In this document: positions 1 through 7,593 of the stretch, piece after piece
How the letters are laid out: every line of letters begins with the position of its first letter
Position numbering within the stretch: position 1 is the stretch's first letter
Source of the DNA: Bacillus sp. ISL-45
Lineage (GTDB): Bacteria > Bacillota > Bacilli > Bacillales > Cytobacillaceae
Length of the DNA: 64,000 nucleotides
NCBI RefSeq assembly: GCF_018613195.1
Contig: NZ_JAGGQQ010000011.1
Coordinates: 292,474 to 356,473 of the forward strand
Direction of reading: 5' to 3'
Notes under the pieces: model-generated
The model's input: the letters and a program-made list of their open reading frames with translations, nothing else
Told to the model about the DNA's origin: nothing
Databases searched by the model: none
Translations under genes and position numbers: made by a program

Positions 1-1
1 A

Positions 2-1030
2 GAAACGCTTAAAGCCCTTTACATCAAGGGTGAAGAGATGGGCCTTGTGGATTCCAATATCAATCACGTCCAGGCCGGCTATGAGAAGCTCGACTTCTTT
101 GTAGTCCAGGATGTATTCTTCTCCAGGACCGCACAATTTGCAGACGTTGTTCTGCCAGCAAGCCCAAGCTTTGAAAAAGAGGGCACATTTACGAATACCG
201 AGCGAAGGATTCAGCGTTTGTATCAGGTATTCGAGCCAGTTGGTGAATCTAAGCCTGATTGGCAGATTCTGATTGAAGTCGCCAACCGCCTTGGTGCAGG
301 CTGGACATATGAGCATCCTTCTGAAATCATGGCTGAAGCGGCAAGCCTAATGCCGATTTACTCTGGCGTGACGTATGAACGCCTTGAAGGGTACAAGAGC
401 CTTCAATGGCCAGTACAACCGGATGGAACTGACAGTCCTGTATTGTATTTGGATGGCTTCCCATTCCCGGATGGGAAAGCACGTCTCTATCCAGTAAAAT
501 GGTCTATTCCGATTCAGTATGGAGAGGAATATGACATTCATGTCAATAATGGCCGTCTTCTTGAGCATTTCCATGAAGGTAACCTGACTTATAAGTCAGA
601 GGGAATCACCTCGAAGACTCCTGAAACATTCCTTGAAGTCTCACCAGAGCTTGCAGAAGAAAGGGGCTTGAAGGATGGAACACTAGTGAGGCTGACGTCG
701 CCGTATGGCAACGTTAAGGTCAGATGTGTTGTAACCGACAGAGTGCAAGGAAAGGAAGTCTATCTGCCTATGAACGACCAGGGTGATGCAGCCATCAATC
801 TCCTGACAAGCAGCTATGGAGATAAAAACACGGATACTCCAGCGTATAAGGAGACGAAGGCCAAAATGGAAATCCTCCAACTTGAAGGAGTCAATCCTTT
901 GCCAAGGAATAATTTCCGATACGGTAATCCACAGCCGCAAATCGGCGTCCAAGTCGAAAAGAAGTGGGCTCGTCCAGATTACAGCTTTCCAGGAGATCTT
1001 GTGAAAAAGGAGCGTACCCAGCATGGCTAA
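2..1030 (+). CDS. fdhA: Formate dehydrogenase alpha subunit, C-terminal part (truncated by window edge)
   Basis: This is the C-terminal ~342 residues of a molybdopterin-dependent formate dehydrogenase; the frame is open back to base 2, so the gene begins outside the window. Visible family features are the stretch ADVVLPASPSFEKEGTFTNT followed by ERRIQR, typical of the bis-MGD binding region of formate dehydrogenases, and a C-terminal molydop-binding beta-barrel (FLEVSPELAEERGLKDGTLV, about residues 200-290). The enzyme oxidises formate to CO2 and is cytoplasmic in the YrhE/YjgC type. The downstream DUF1641 gene overlaps it by 8 bases, and fdhD follows, which supports the call. Whether the N-terminal Fe-S domains are present cannot be seen. 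Confidence 0.9.
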   Translation, partial: ETLKALYIKGEEMGLVDSNINHVQAGYEKLDFFVVQDVFFSRTAQFADVVLPASPSFEKEGTFTNTERRIQRLYQVFEPVGESKPDWQILIEVANRLGAGWTYEHPSEIMAEAASLMPIYSGVTYERLEGYKSLQWPVQPDGTDSPVLYLDGFPFPDGKARLYPVKWSIPIQYGEEYDIHVNNGRLLEHFHEGNLTYKSEGITSKTPETFLEVSPELAEERGLKDGTLVRLTSPYGNVKVRCVVTDRVQGKEVYLPMNDQGDAAINLLTSSYGDKNTDTPAYKETKAKMEILQLEGVNPLPRNNFRYGNPQPQIGVQVEKKWARPDYSFPGDLVKKERTQHG

Positions 1031-1580
1031 AGCAATCACTAACATCAATCGTATACAGTTGACAGAAGAACAAAAACGTAAGAGTGACCTGGAGGAAATC
1101 GAGTCTGCCTTGCTTGATAACAAGGATGCTATTTTACAGTCGATGGACATACTCAAGCATATGAATCAGCGCGGTGTGTTGTCGCTGTTGGACGGACTGT
1201 TTAGTGAAGGAGATAAGGTCTTAAATGTTCTTGTTAAAGCAGCAGACAAGCCAGAAGCTACCAATACAATCAAAAACCTGTTGCTGATGATTGGCGTTCT
1301 CGGTACAATCAATGTCCAGCAGCTTGAGCCTTTGCTGTTAAAATTGAATTCTGGCATTGCTAGAGTAGCAGAATATACGGATAGCGAGGATGAAGACAAG
1401 CTTGGCTATTTTGATATCGTCCGTTCTTTAAAAGACCCGGAAATAAACCGAGCGCTATCCCTGCTTTTTGAGTTTCTTAAAGGGATGGGTGAAGATACAG
1501 AGGGGCTTGAAAGAACCACACAACTACCGGAAAATCAGGATATCCACCAAAGCCAGGATGGTACGCTCGAGGAAAAGTAG
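1023..1580 (+). CDS. DUF1641 protein (YrhD/YjgD-like), formate dehydrogenase partner
   Basis: A 185-residue, mostly helical acidic protein containing the DUF1641 signature region NQRGVLSLLDGLFSEGDKVLNVLV followed by a GVLGTINVQQLEPLL helix. DUF1641 proteins are found next to molybdenum formate dehydrogenase genes in bacilli and are thought to be an accessory or small subunit; the biochemical role is not settled. The ATG at 1023 lies inside the last codons of the formate dehydrogenase gene, so the two are translationally coupled. The C-terminal ~25 residues are Gln/Glu rich and look disordered. A terminator follows directly. Confidence 0.85.
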   Translation: MAKAITNINRIQLTEEQKRKSDLEEIESALLDNKDAILQSMDILKHMNQRGVLSLLDGLFSEGDKVLNVLVKAADKPEATNTIKNLLLMIGVLGTINVQQLEPLLLKLNSGIARVAEYTDSEDEDKLGYFDIVRSLKDPEINRALSLLFEFLKGMGEDTEGLERTTQLPENQDIHQSQDGTLEEK

Positions 1581-1586
1581 TCTAAT

Positions 1587-1627
1587 AGGCAGGCATCAAG
1601 CATTCCCGCTTGTTCGCCTGCTTTTTT
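1587..1627 (+). terminator. Rho-independent terminator after the fdhA-DUF1641 unit
   Basis: A two-part hairpin (GCAGGC pairing with GCCTGC, inner CAAGC pairing with GCTTG) is followed by TTTTTT. Confidence 0.8.
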
Positions 1628-1693
1628 AAGTTTCACTATCCAGCTTTATGGATAAAAGGAGATTACCGGAAAGTAAAACTCGAATCAGAGAGG

Positions 1694-2527
1694 ATGGCTG
1701 TTGTGAAACCAGTCGAAGTCAAAAGGGAAATTCTTCGTTTTGGAGATGGCCAGGCCGAAAGCTTGGAAGACAGCATCGTAACGGAATATTCCGTCACCAT
1801 TAAAGTGAATGGTCAGGAATTGGTTACGATGGTTTGTACTCCAGATTATATTGAAGAAATGGTCATTGGATACCTCGCGTCCGAAGGAATCATCAGGAAG
1901 TATTCAGATATTGAAGATATATGGATTCAGGAAAAAGAAGGGTTTGTCCATGTGAAAACTTCAAGAGTAAATCCCATTTACAAAAACTTGCAGGGTAAGC
2001 GTTACTTAACATCCTGCTGCGGGGCCAGCAGGGCAGGGTTTGTATTTGCGACAGATGCTATGACTGCAAAAAAACTCCATAAGGTCAAGACAGAAATCGA
2101 AGTGGAGGATTGCTTTAGGCTCATGGAAGAAATGCAGGATTCCGCTCACCTTTTCCAAAATACAGGGGGAGTCCATAACGCCTCTCTTTGCAGTTTGTTT
2201 GGTCCAGTTGTGTCGCGGATGGATATCGGCCGCCATAATGCCCTGGATAAAATTTTTGGGCATTGCTTAAAAAATGAAATTTCAATACACGATAAAGTAA
2301 TTGTTTTCAGTGGACGGATTTCCTCAGAAATTTTATTGAAGGTAGCCAAAATCGGCTGCCCGATTGTATTATCCAAATCAGCTCCCACTGAACTTGCCTT
2401 GAAGCTAGCGGAGGAACTGGGGATTACGACAATTGGCTTTATCAGGAATCGATCACTTAATGTCTACACACACCCGGAACGGGTTGCTGAGGCAAAATAC
2501 GGAGCCAAGGAAAGCCAGGTTGAATAA
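1694..2527 (+). CDS. fdhD: Formate dehydrogenase accessory sulfurtransferase FdhD
   Basis: FdhD moves sulfur from a cysteine desulfurase to the molybdenum cofactor and is needed for formate dehydrogenase activity. Recognisable segments are VIGYLASEGII, the Cys-containing loop TSCCGASRAG, TGGVHNASL, DIGRHNALDKIFG and VFSGRISSEILLKVAKIG, in the usual FdhD order. The E. coli protein has a CxxC pair at the loop; here only an adjacent CC is seen, as is common in my memory of Firmicutes homologues. Start is uncertain: ATG 1694 abuts the AGAGAGG site, whereas GTG 1703 is 9 bases from it and may be the true start. It follows the formate dehydrogenase genes but has a terminator in front, so it is probably expressed separately. 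Confidence 0.9.
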   Translation: MAVVKPVEVKREILRFGDGQAESLEDSIVTEYSVTIKVNGQELVTMVCTPDYIEEMVIGYLASEGIIRKYSDIEDIWIQEKEGFVHVKTSRVNPIYKNLQGKRYLTSCCGASRAGFVFATDAMTAKKLHKVKTEIEVEDCFRLMEEMQDSAHLFQNTGGVHNASLCSLFGPVVSRMDIGRHNALDKIFGHCLKNEISIHDKVIVFSGRISSEILLKVAKIGCPIVLSKSAPTELALKLAEELGITTIGFIRNRSLNVYTHPERVAEAKYGAKESQVE

Positions 2528-2539
2528 GCCTGGTTTTTA
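2514..2539 (+). terminator. Terminator overlapping the end of fdhD
   Basis: GCCAGG pairs with GCCTGG (one G-U possible) around a loop that contains the fdhD stop codon, followed by TTTTTA. Confidence 0.65.
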
Positions 2540-2657
2540 TAAATCAGGCAAGGCTTAGGAAATTAGAATTCCCAGTCATATAGGGAGGGATTAGGAACTC
2601 TGTATAAGGTATGTAAAAGTATGGAAAAATGGAGGTGATAGCTGAAGGAGTGATAGA

Positions 2658-2903
2658 ATGGGTGAAAAGGAAATGGAAGATATGTTCGAATGGGCAGGTT
2701 TAGCTGATGTTTATGAGCAGCATGGTTATAAAATGTGGCTGAGCGGCCTTGAAGATAACATTGATGTCGAACTATTGGATCATTTTTCGGACGCTTATTC
2801 ATTTGAAAGTGCCGAAACCATGTTTTATGACGAGTTTTTGTTCCACTTAAGAATTTTCAAGAATATAAGCAAGAATAATGAGCTGCCTCACCGATTTTGG
2901 TGA
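2658..2903 (+). CDS. Small acidic protein of unknown function
   Basis: An 81-residue protein, rich in Glu/Asp and aromatic residues, without membrane segment or cysteine. It has a good ribosome site (GGAGTG, 6-8 bases before ATG 2658) and the coding frame runs to a TGA at 2901, 42 bases before the start of the downstream glycosylase, so the two may share a transcript. I do not recognise a domain. The composition and amphipathic helices suggest a folded cytoplasmic protein rather than a spurious frame. Confidence 0.65.
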   Translation: MGEKEMEDMFEWAGLADVYEQHGYKMWLSGLEDNIDVELLDHFSDAYSFESAETMFYDEFLFHLRIFKNISKNNELPHRFW

Positions 2904-2945
2904 GTGGAGAGAGAGATAGTCAACATTGGAGAGGAGAATGAGAAT

Positions 2946-3461
2946 ATGAAGCCGATTAGCGATCATTTACGGGAGAATCTGGACGTTATTTTTGTCGGTT
3001 TCAATCCCAGCATCCGGTCATCAGAAACAGGTCATCATTACGCTAACCCAAACAATAGATTCTGGAAGATTCTTTTTGAAGCTGGCATCACACCAAGGAA
3101 ATATGACTCTTCGGAGGATTATAAACTCCTGGATATAGGCTGCGGGATGACGAACATTGTTGCGCGGCCAACTAAAGCAGCAGATGAGATTACGAAAGAT
3201 GAATACCAGCAGGGAAAACTTGAACTAAGACAAAAGATTGAAAAATATAGTCCGAGAATTGTTTGTTTTGTCGGTAAGGGTGTCTACCAGCAATATAGCG
3301 GCAAAAAAGATATTCCATGGGGGAAGCAGGATAAATCTGTTGTTGCTGGAACGGTCGATTTTGTAGCGCCCTCCTCAAGCGGACTTGTGAGGATGAAAAT
3401 GGATCAAGTAGTGGGGATTTATAAAGAACTCCCTCTTTTGATATCCAAGGAAAGGACCTGA
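2946..3461 (+). CDS. mug: G/U mismatch-specific uracil-DNA glycosylase (Mug/TDG family)
   Basis: About 171 residues; family 2 uracil-DNA glycosylases remove U (and related adducts) opposite G. The N-terminal active-site motif is GFNPSIRSSETGHHYANPNN, matching the family GxNPGxxSxxxGxxxAxPxN with the catalytic Asn in FNP, followed by RFWKILFEAG. LLDIGCGMTNIVARPTKAADEI is the conserved middle region, and APSSSGLVRM replaces the NPSGLNR intercalation loop. The ATG at 2946 is chosen because GGAGAGGAG lies 9 bases upstream; an in-frame GTG at 2904 would add 14 residues without a ribosome site. Confidence 0.88.
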   Translation: MKPISDHLRENLDVIFVGFNPSIRSSETGHHYANPNNRFWKILFEAGITPRKYDSSEDYKLLDIGCGMTNIVARPTKAADEITKDEYQQGKLELRQKIEKYSPRIVCFVGKGVYQQYSGKKDIPWGKQDKSVVAGTVDFVAPSSSGLVRMKMDQVVGIYKELPLLISKERT

Positions 3462-3480
3462 CTATGGTCCTTTCTTTATA
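3449..3480 (+). terminator. Terminator at the end of mug
   Basis: GAAAGGACC pairs with GGTCCTTTC across the stop codon, followed by TTTATA; the T-run is short. Confidence 0.65.
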
Positions 3481-3512
3481 ATATCAGAATTTATATCATT
3501 TCAACTTTGAGA

Positions 3513-3890
3513 ATTGTCCAGCTCCAGCGCCTAGCCAGTTTTCATCCCTGAGGGTGCTTCGTGGAGTATCTTGCGTGAAGCGGTAGCTTTGAGCAGCTCG
3601 AGACGTTTATCTAGCTGCGGCTTCTAACTCCTCGAAACACTTCGGCCCTGCCGGTGAAGTCAAAGAACGACTTAACTATCAGGTCCTCCAGTGCTTGTCG
3701 GAGTTGGACAGTCGCCTATGCTTTTTGATTTCGGTCCTGCCAATGAAGTCAAAGAGCGACTTCACAGTCAGGCCCTCCGAGGCACACGATGTGCTAGATC
3801 CGCCAGCAACAGGACGTGGCGTTTAGGCGGACAGCGCTTGTCTGGGCTGACCAAGGCGCTTGCGTTTTCCTTGTTCTACAAGGGCATCGA
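3513..3890 (+). repeat. Dispersed intergenic repeat, copy 1 (second copy near 63650)
   Basis: This non-coding stretch begins with GTCCAGCTCCAGCGCCTAGC and carries two tandem sub-units of the form TGCC-(A/G)(A/G)TGAAGTCAAAGA(A/G)CGACTT, each with the inverted repeat GAAGTC/GACTTC, followed by TCAGG(C/T)CCTCC. The same arrangement, with the same opening sequence, is found at 63650-63988 in the same orientation. Higher GC than the flanks, no convincing gene and no transposase indicate a dispersed structured repeat. Its right end runs into the tail of the GNAT gene on the other strand. Confidence 0.8.
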
Positions 3891-4331
3891 TAACCTGATC
3901 ATATCCCTGCACTGGATCCCATTTTCAAAAATAGGTTCTTCATAATTCCTTATAAAAAAATCATGATCTATTCCAGTGATTCTGAAGCCAACCTTTTGAT
4001 AAAGAGCCAGTTGATTGATACTTGAATTCCCTGTACCGATTTCAACTTTTTTATACCCCTCTTCAACTGCAGTTTGAATTGCATGCTCGATCAGGAGGGT
4101 ACCTAAACCCCTCCCTTGGTGAGATTCATCGACTGCCAGATTCATAATTTCGATGGTATGATTACTAACCGGCACCAGTAAGATTACCCCGGTAGTATCA
4201 CCGTTTTCTGATTCCATAACATAGCACAAACCCTTATCTAAATATCCTGAAACCAAATCCCGAGAAGGGTCTGCCATGAGCAGAAGATTCCAAGGCGGCT
4301 GTTCGCCTTCTTTTAACTGTCTAACGTACAT
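3876..4331 (-). CDS. GNAT-family N-acetyltransferase (YvbK-like)
   Basis: A 151-residue acetyl-CoA dependent acetyltransferase. The acetyl-CoA site is IEIMNLAVDESHQGRGLGTLLIEHAI (V/L-x-x-x-Q/R-G-x-G-x-A/L motif, about residues 60-85) followed by the C-terminal signature NSSINQLALYQKVGFRITGID. Its start ATG 4331 has AAGGAG upstream and it overlaps the end of the VanZ-like gene by 11 bases, so both come from one transcript. Substrate is not predictable. The 3' end touches the dispersed repeat at 3513-3890. Confidence 0.85.
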   Translation of the reverse strand: MYVRQLKEGEQPPWNLLLMADPSRDLVSGYLDKGLCYVMESENGDTTGVILLVPVSNHTIEIMNLAVDESHQGRGLGTLLIEHAIQTAVEEGYKKVEIGTGNSSINQLALYQKVGFRITGIDHDFFIRNYEEPIFENGIQCRDMIRLSMPL

Positions 4332-4812
4332 GTGTTTTCTCCTTGAATAGAAGTAGATAAATGATCTTGATTAAGAGGTACCCAATTGCACCTCCTATTG
4401 TGTTAAGGATGATATCATCGATGTCAAAACTGCCAACCCTTGTGGCAAACTGGAGGATTTCCACCGAGGAAGTCGCCAGAAAGACAGTACTGGTCGTTCG
4501 CCAGAATCCCATCAACCGTTTAAACAGCCAGGGAAGGAAGATTCCTAAGGGGAAAAAGGCAAGAACATTGCCAAATAAGTTGGACATCCAGATATTTTTA
4601 TTGATGTGCGAAGAAGCTTTTATGTAATCTGTGATTGTTTTAAATGGGATGATGTTATCAGGGTTTGAGCCTGCAGAATTGATTTCATACGCAGCCTGCC
4701 GATATGGGCTGAGAAACAACAAAATGACGGCAATGATGATGTAGATAATGAATAAAGTATAGGAAATTGCTGAGATCCATTTCTTGTACTTAATATCTAT
4801 TAGATTTAGCAT
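4321..4812 (-). CDS. VanZ-like membrane protein
   Basis: A 163-residue protein with four predicted membrane helices (about residues 13-33, 68-88, 100-115 and 133-155). The VanZ signatures are NLFGNVLAFFPLGIFLPWL and SSVEILQFATRVGSFDIDDIILNTIGGAIGYLL, with conserved acidic residues at the membrane face. VanZ proteins give low-level teicoplanin resistance in enterococci, but chromosomal homologues in bacilli have unknown function. AAGGAG stands 7 bases before the ATG. It is the first gene of a two-gene unit with the acetyltransferase. Confidence 0.88.
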   Translation of the reverse strand: MLNLIDIKYKKWISAISYTLFIIYIIIAVILLFLSPYRQAAYEINSAGSNPDNIIPFKTITDYIKASSHINKNIWMSNLFGNVLAFFPLGIFLPWLFKRLMGFWRTTSTVFLATSSVEILQFATRVGSFDIDDIILNTIGGAIGYLLIKIIYLLLFKEKTHVR

Positions 4813-4957
4813 AACTTCTCCTTGAATTGATAAAAAATAAAAGCAAACAATGATATTTTAAAAGAAACATAGACATTTTTGAAAAAGACATACTAGATCT
4901 TAATTACCCAAACCGGCGATAGATTAATTAGAAATTAATATCTCTATATTAGTAATT

Positions 4958-5108
4958 AAAATAAAAACCTTGCCATATGGCAAGGTTCGACAATATATTT
5001 GGTCATCCTGCCAAGGCAGGGCCCCTGCCGTCCGTACAGTGGTTAAGTGTCCCGCAACAAGCGAATGTCCGGCAGAGGCAGTTATATTTTAACACAAACA
5101 TGTTGGAA
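4958..5108 (-). ncRNA. Candidate small structured RNA on the minus strand
   Basis: Read on the minus strand, the region makes three consecutive stem-loops. First, GCCTCTGCCG pairs with CGGCAGGGGC (10 bp, one G-U) around about 38 nt of loop; next CCTGCCTTGGCAGG; last the perfect inverted repeat AACCTTGCCATATGGCAAGG followed by TTTTTATTTT, a textbook Rho-independent terminator for minus-strand transcription. There is no open frame, and the T-run would serve no plus-strand gene. A possible start is near 5100, where TTAAAATAT could be a -10. It lies between the vanZ-like unit and ppiB. I could not assign an Rfam family. Confidence 0.55.
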
Positions 5109-5193
5109 AAATACAATGTGAAGGTGGATACTTTTATTTTTATTTGTAATAGTGGTATGATAACAATGATTTTAACACAAGGAGATGATTTAC

Positions 5194-5631
5194 ATGGCTA
5201 AAAAAGGATACATACAAATGCAAAATGGTGAAAAAATCGAATTCGAACTATACCCAAACGAAGCACCTGGTACAGTTGAAAACTTTGAGAAGCTTGCAAA
5301 CGAAGGCTTCTATAATGGTTTAAACTTCCACCGAGTAATTCCTGGCTTTGTTAGTCAGGGAGGATGCCCTAACGGAACAGGGACTGGCGGTCCTGGATAC
5401 ACGATCAAGTGTGAAACAGAAGGTAATCCGCATAAGCACGAACCGGGTTCACTTTCAATGGCTCACGCAGGAAAAGATACAGGCGGCAGCCAGTTCTTCA
5501 TCGTTCATGAATCACAGCCGCACTTAAATGGTGTGCACACTGTTTTCGGGAAAGTTACTTCCAATTTGGAAGCTGCTAAAGCGATGAGCAACGGTGATGT
5601 TATGGAAAAGGTTATTGTAACAGAAGAATAG
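5194..5631 (+). CDS. ppiB: Peptidyl-prolyl cis-trans isomerase, cyclophilin type
   Basis: A 145-residue cytoplasmic cyclophilin. Characteristic segments are [51 protein letters not shown] and HTVFGKV; the catalytic Arg is in FHRV and the FFI/Q substrate-binding residues are kept. It speeds X-Pro isomerisation during protein folding. The start is ATG 5194, 7 bases after AAGGAG; an ATG three codons upstream overlaps that ribosome site. A possible -10 TATGAT at 5156-5161 lies just upstream. It is monocistronic with a strong terminator. Confidence 0.95.
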   Translation: MAKKGYIQMQNGEKIEFELYPNEAPGTVENFEKLANEGFYNGLNFHRVIPGFVSQGGCPNGTGTGGPGYTIKCETEGNPHKHEPGSLSMAHAGKDTGGSQFFIVHESQPHLNGVHTVFGKVTSNLEAAKAMSNGDVMEKVIVTEE

Positions 5632-5642
5632 GATCGTCTTAA

Positions 5643-5669
5643 AAAAAGAGCCTGAAGGCTCTTTTTTTT
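5643..5669 (+). terminator. Terminator after ppiB
   Basis: AAAGAGCC-TGAA-GGCTCTTT followed by a run of T. Confidence 0.9.
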
Positions 5670-5770
5670 GTACTTATTTACCCATTGAAGCGAACATACG
5701 CTCTTGTTATAATGAATCAAAGGAAATTTGTATAAAATTGTTAAGTTGAAGAGTCTAATGTTCAATAAAT

Positions 5771-5799
5771 TTGACTAAACTATCTAATATATATAAAAT
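5771..5799 (+). promoter_or_regulatory. SigA-type promoter of the SatD/SatE-like pair
   Basis: TTGACT (5771-5776) and TAAAAT (5794-5799) are separated by exactly 17 bases. The -10 overlaps the left arm of the palindrome at 5796-5819. Confidence 0.7.
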
Positions 5800-5819
5800 T
5801 AGATTAATTAGTCTAATTT
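5796..5819 (+). promoter_or_regulatory. 24-bp near-perfect palindrome over the transcription start (operator candidate)
   Basis: AAATTAGA (5796-5803) is mirrored by TCTAATTT (5812-5819), and the 8 bases between are themselves palindromic except at two positions. The position, covering the -10 and start site, is that of a repressor operator. The first gene encodes a protein with a likely C-terminal HTH, so autoregulation is possible. Confidence 0.55.
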
Positions 5820-5840
5820 GAGGTGTTAGGTGGAATGGCA

Positions 5841-6584
5841 ATGCAGCCAGTGTCAATATTTATAATGGATGTAACGAAGTCTTCCTCTGCAGGTTATGGC
5901 GAGGAGCTGAGTGATTATTTAGGGCAGCTAGTGACATATATAAATAAATGGTATGAAGGAATCGGTTCTATACAAATTAAGCACCGGTCTGGCGACGAGC
6001 TTATTTTCCTGGCCGAAGGCTATTCATCTGCTTTTATTGCAGCCTTTTATATCAGCACGATTTGGAAGTATGAAAAACACATTCCGTATTTTGGGCTTGC
6101 CTATGGCAGGCTGGATAAGAATGTAGAAGAAATTGATATTGAAAAGTTGATCCATCCATTGGCGAAGCAGGCACGAAACGCGAATGACCATCTAAAAAAA
6201 CAGAAGGACAGGGAATCTTTCTTTTTTCAAGGACATGATGGTGAATCGGATTTGCAGACATTAATTAATGGCATGCTCATGCTGCAGCATGTATTGAGAA
6301 TGGATCAAACTGATGTACAACGGCTTGTATGCTCGCTTTATCTTCTTTACGGCAAGCAAAATGCTGTAGCAGACCTTCTCGATCGCTCGGCTCCTACGGT
6401 TTACAGCCATTTCAAGAAGGGGCATTGCGAGCATATCATTCGCAGCTTCCGAGATATCGTCAGCGTTTTGGATGCACGTCAGGCACAGGAGTTTCCGGAA
6501 ATAGGAAATAGCCAAACAAAGGTTCTTGAAGACAGCATTAGAACAAAAATTAAAAGCCAGGTGCAGGATATTTTCAGCTTCTAG
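5841..6584 (+). CDS. SatD-family-like protein with C-terminal helix-turn-helix
   Basis: About 247 residues. The N-terminal part starts SIFIMDVTKSS and has a central GDELIFLAEG-like segment, resembling SatD proteins and nucleotide-cyclase-like ferredoxin folds; the C-terminal third (QTDVQRLVCSLYLLYGKQNAVADLLDRSAPTVYSHFKK in outline) looks like a DNA-binding helix-turn-helix. In streptococci satD and satE lie together in an acid-tolerance operon; here the next gene is a DUF3307 (SatE-like) protein 21 bases downstream. Start: ATG 5841 is 7 bases after AGGTGG; ATG 5835 and GTG 5823 are alternatives. The function in bacilli is not known to me. Confidence 0.6.
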   Translation: MQPVSIFIMDVTKSSSAGYGEELSDYLGQLVTYINKWYEGIGSIQIKHRSGDELIFLAEGYSSAFIAAFYISTIWKYEKHIPYFGLAYGRLDKNVEEIDIEKLIHPLAKQARNANDHLKKQKDRESFFFQGHDGESDLQTLINGMLMLQHVLRMDQTDVQRLVCSLYLLYGKQNAVADLLDRSAPTVYSHFKKGHCEHIIRSFRDIVSVLDARQAQEFPEIGNSQTKVLEDSIRTKIKSQVQDIFSF

Positions 6585-6605
6585 ATTCTGGTGAAAGGAG
6601 CGCTC

Positions 6606-7478
6606 ATGCTTTTATTAAGTTTGATTATGGCACATCTACTAGCCGATTTTTACCTTCAGACGGATCGAATGGTACAGGACAAGCTGAAGAACCTTAAAAA
6701 GCATATACTCCATCATTTCCTGGTGAATACAATTGTACTTGCGGCAGGCTGGCTCTTTTTTTATCAGCAGAATAATCCCGTCATGACTGTCATATGGCCG
6801 GTGCTGTTCATCACAGCTACACATCTAACGATTGACCTGGTGAAAATCAAGCTTGTGGATCAATTTACGGCAAGCGAAAATTTGAATAAACTCTGGTTTT
6901 TCATATTAGACCAGCTGCTGCATATTTTCATGCTTTTGATAGCGATGCAGTTATTTTATAAAATAACGCTAGTTTCCAATGTTAATAGATTTATAGAGCT
7001 TCTGTCTGAAGATGGGCGCCAATTAGACGCTTCTAGTACAATCCTTGTCATTGCCATTATTTTAATATTGGGAACAACGGTCAGCGGACATATAATCCGC
7101 ATCCTTCTCGGCTCTCTGCCCGGGCAGCTGCTGACGTTTGAAGGGAAATATACATTTAAAAATGAGTTGAGTGAGCCGGCATATCAGAAAACCAGCAAAG
7201 GTGAAAAGGGTTTATCCGAGCAATACAGCTATATGATCTTCAATAAACACGATATGTCACGCGGGAAGCTGATTGGCTATATCGAGCGACTGCTGGTAAT
7301 TTTACTCACATACTACAGTTCATATCCGGCAATCGCCTTCATTGTTACTGCCAAATCAATCGCCCGTTTTAAGCAAATGGATGATCGTGACTGGGCGGAA
7401 TACTTTCTGCTTGGTACTTTGACGTCCATGTTCTTAGGTATCGTGTTCGGTATCCTTTTAAGAGAAATAGTGAATTAG
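6606..7478 (+). CDS. DUF3307 (SatE-like) integral membrane protein
   Basis: About 290 residues with some six or seven hydrophobic helices. The N-terminal DUF3307 signature is IMAHLLADFYLQTDRMV followed by HILHHFLVNT and THLTIDLVKIK, with several intramembrane His and Asp that might bind a metal or ligand. ATG 6606 has AAAGGAG 5 bases upstream; GTG 6591 would place the ribosome site inside the gene. It is cotranscribed with the SatD-like gene. A cytoplasmic loop of about 60 residues (TFEGKYTFKNELSEPAYQKT) separates the last helices. No function is established. Confidence 0.75.
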   Translation: MLLLSLIMAHLLADFYLQTDRMVQDKLKNLKKHILHHFLVNTIVLAAGWLFFYQQNNPVMTVIWPVLFITATHLTIDLVKIKLVDQFTASENLNKLWFFILDQLLHIFMLLIAMQLFYKITLVSNVNRFIELLSEDGRQLDASSTILVIAIILILGTTVSGHIIRILLGSLPGQLLTFEGKYTFKNELSEPAYQKTSKGEKGLSEQYSYMIFNKHDMSRGKLIGYIERLLVILLTYYSSYPAIAFIVTAKSIARFKQMDDRDWAEYFLLGTLTSMFLGIVFGILLREIVN

Positions 7479-7593
7479 GAGTACTTAATTACACTATTGA
7501 TGCTTTTAGAATAACTGCAAGCCTTATTTTTCGGCTCGGATGGTACAATTTTTAAAGAGCAAAGTGATAATCGTCAATAGCGGAGTGATTAGA

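Noticed and set aside
683..1156. Minus-strand frame of 157 codons
   Set aside because: It is the shadow of the formate dehydrogenase and DUF1641 genes, both with clear family motifs.
3691..3945. Plus-strand frame of 84 codons
   Set aside because: It lies wholly in the dispersed repeat and the tail of the minus-strand GNAT gene.
4977..5201. Plus-strand frame of 74 codons upstream of ppiB
   Set aside because: It begins inside the minus-strand terminator hairpin, has no ribosome site and overlaps the ppiB start in another frame.
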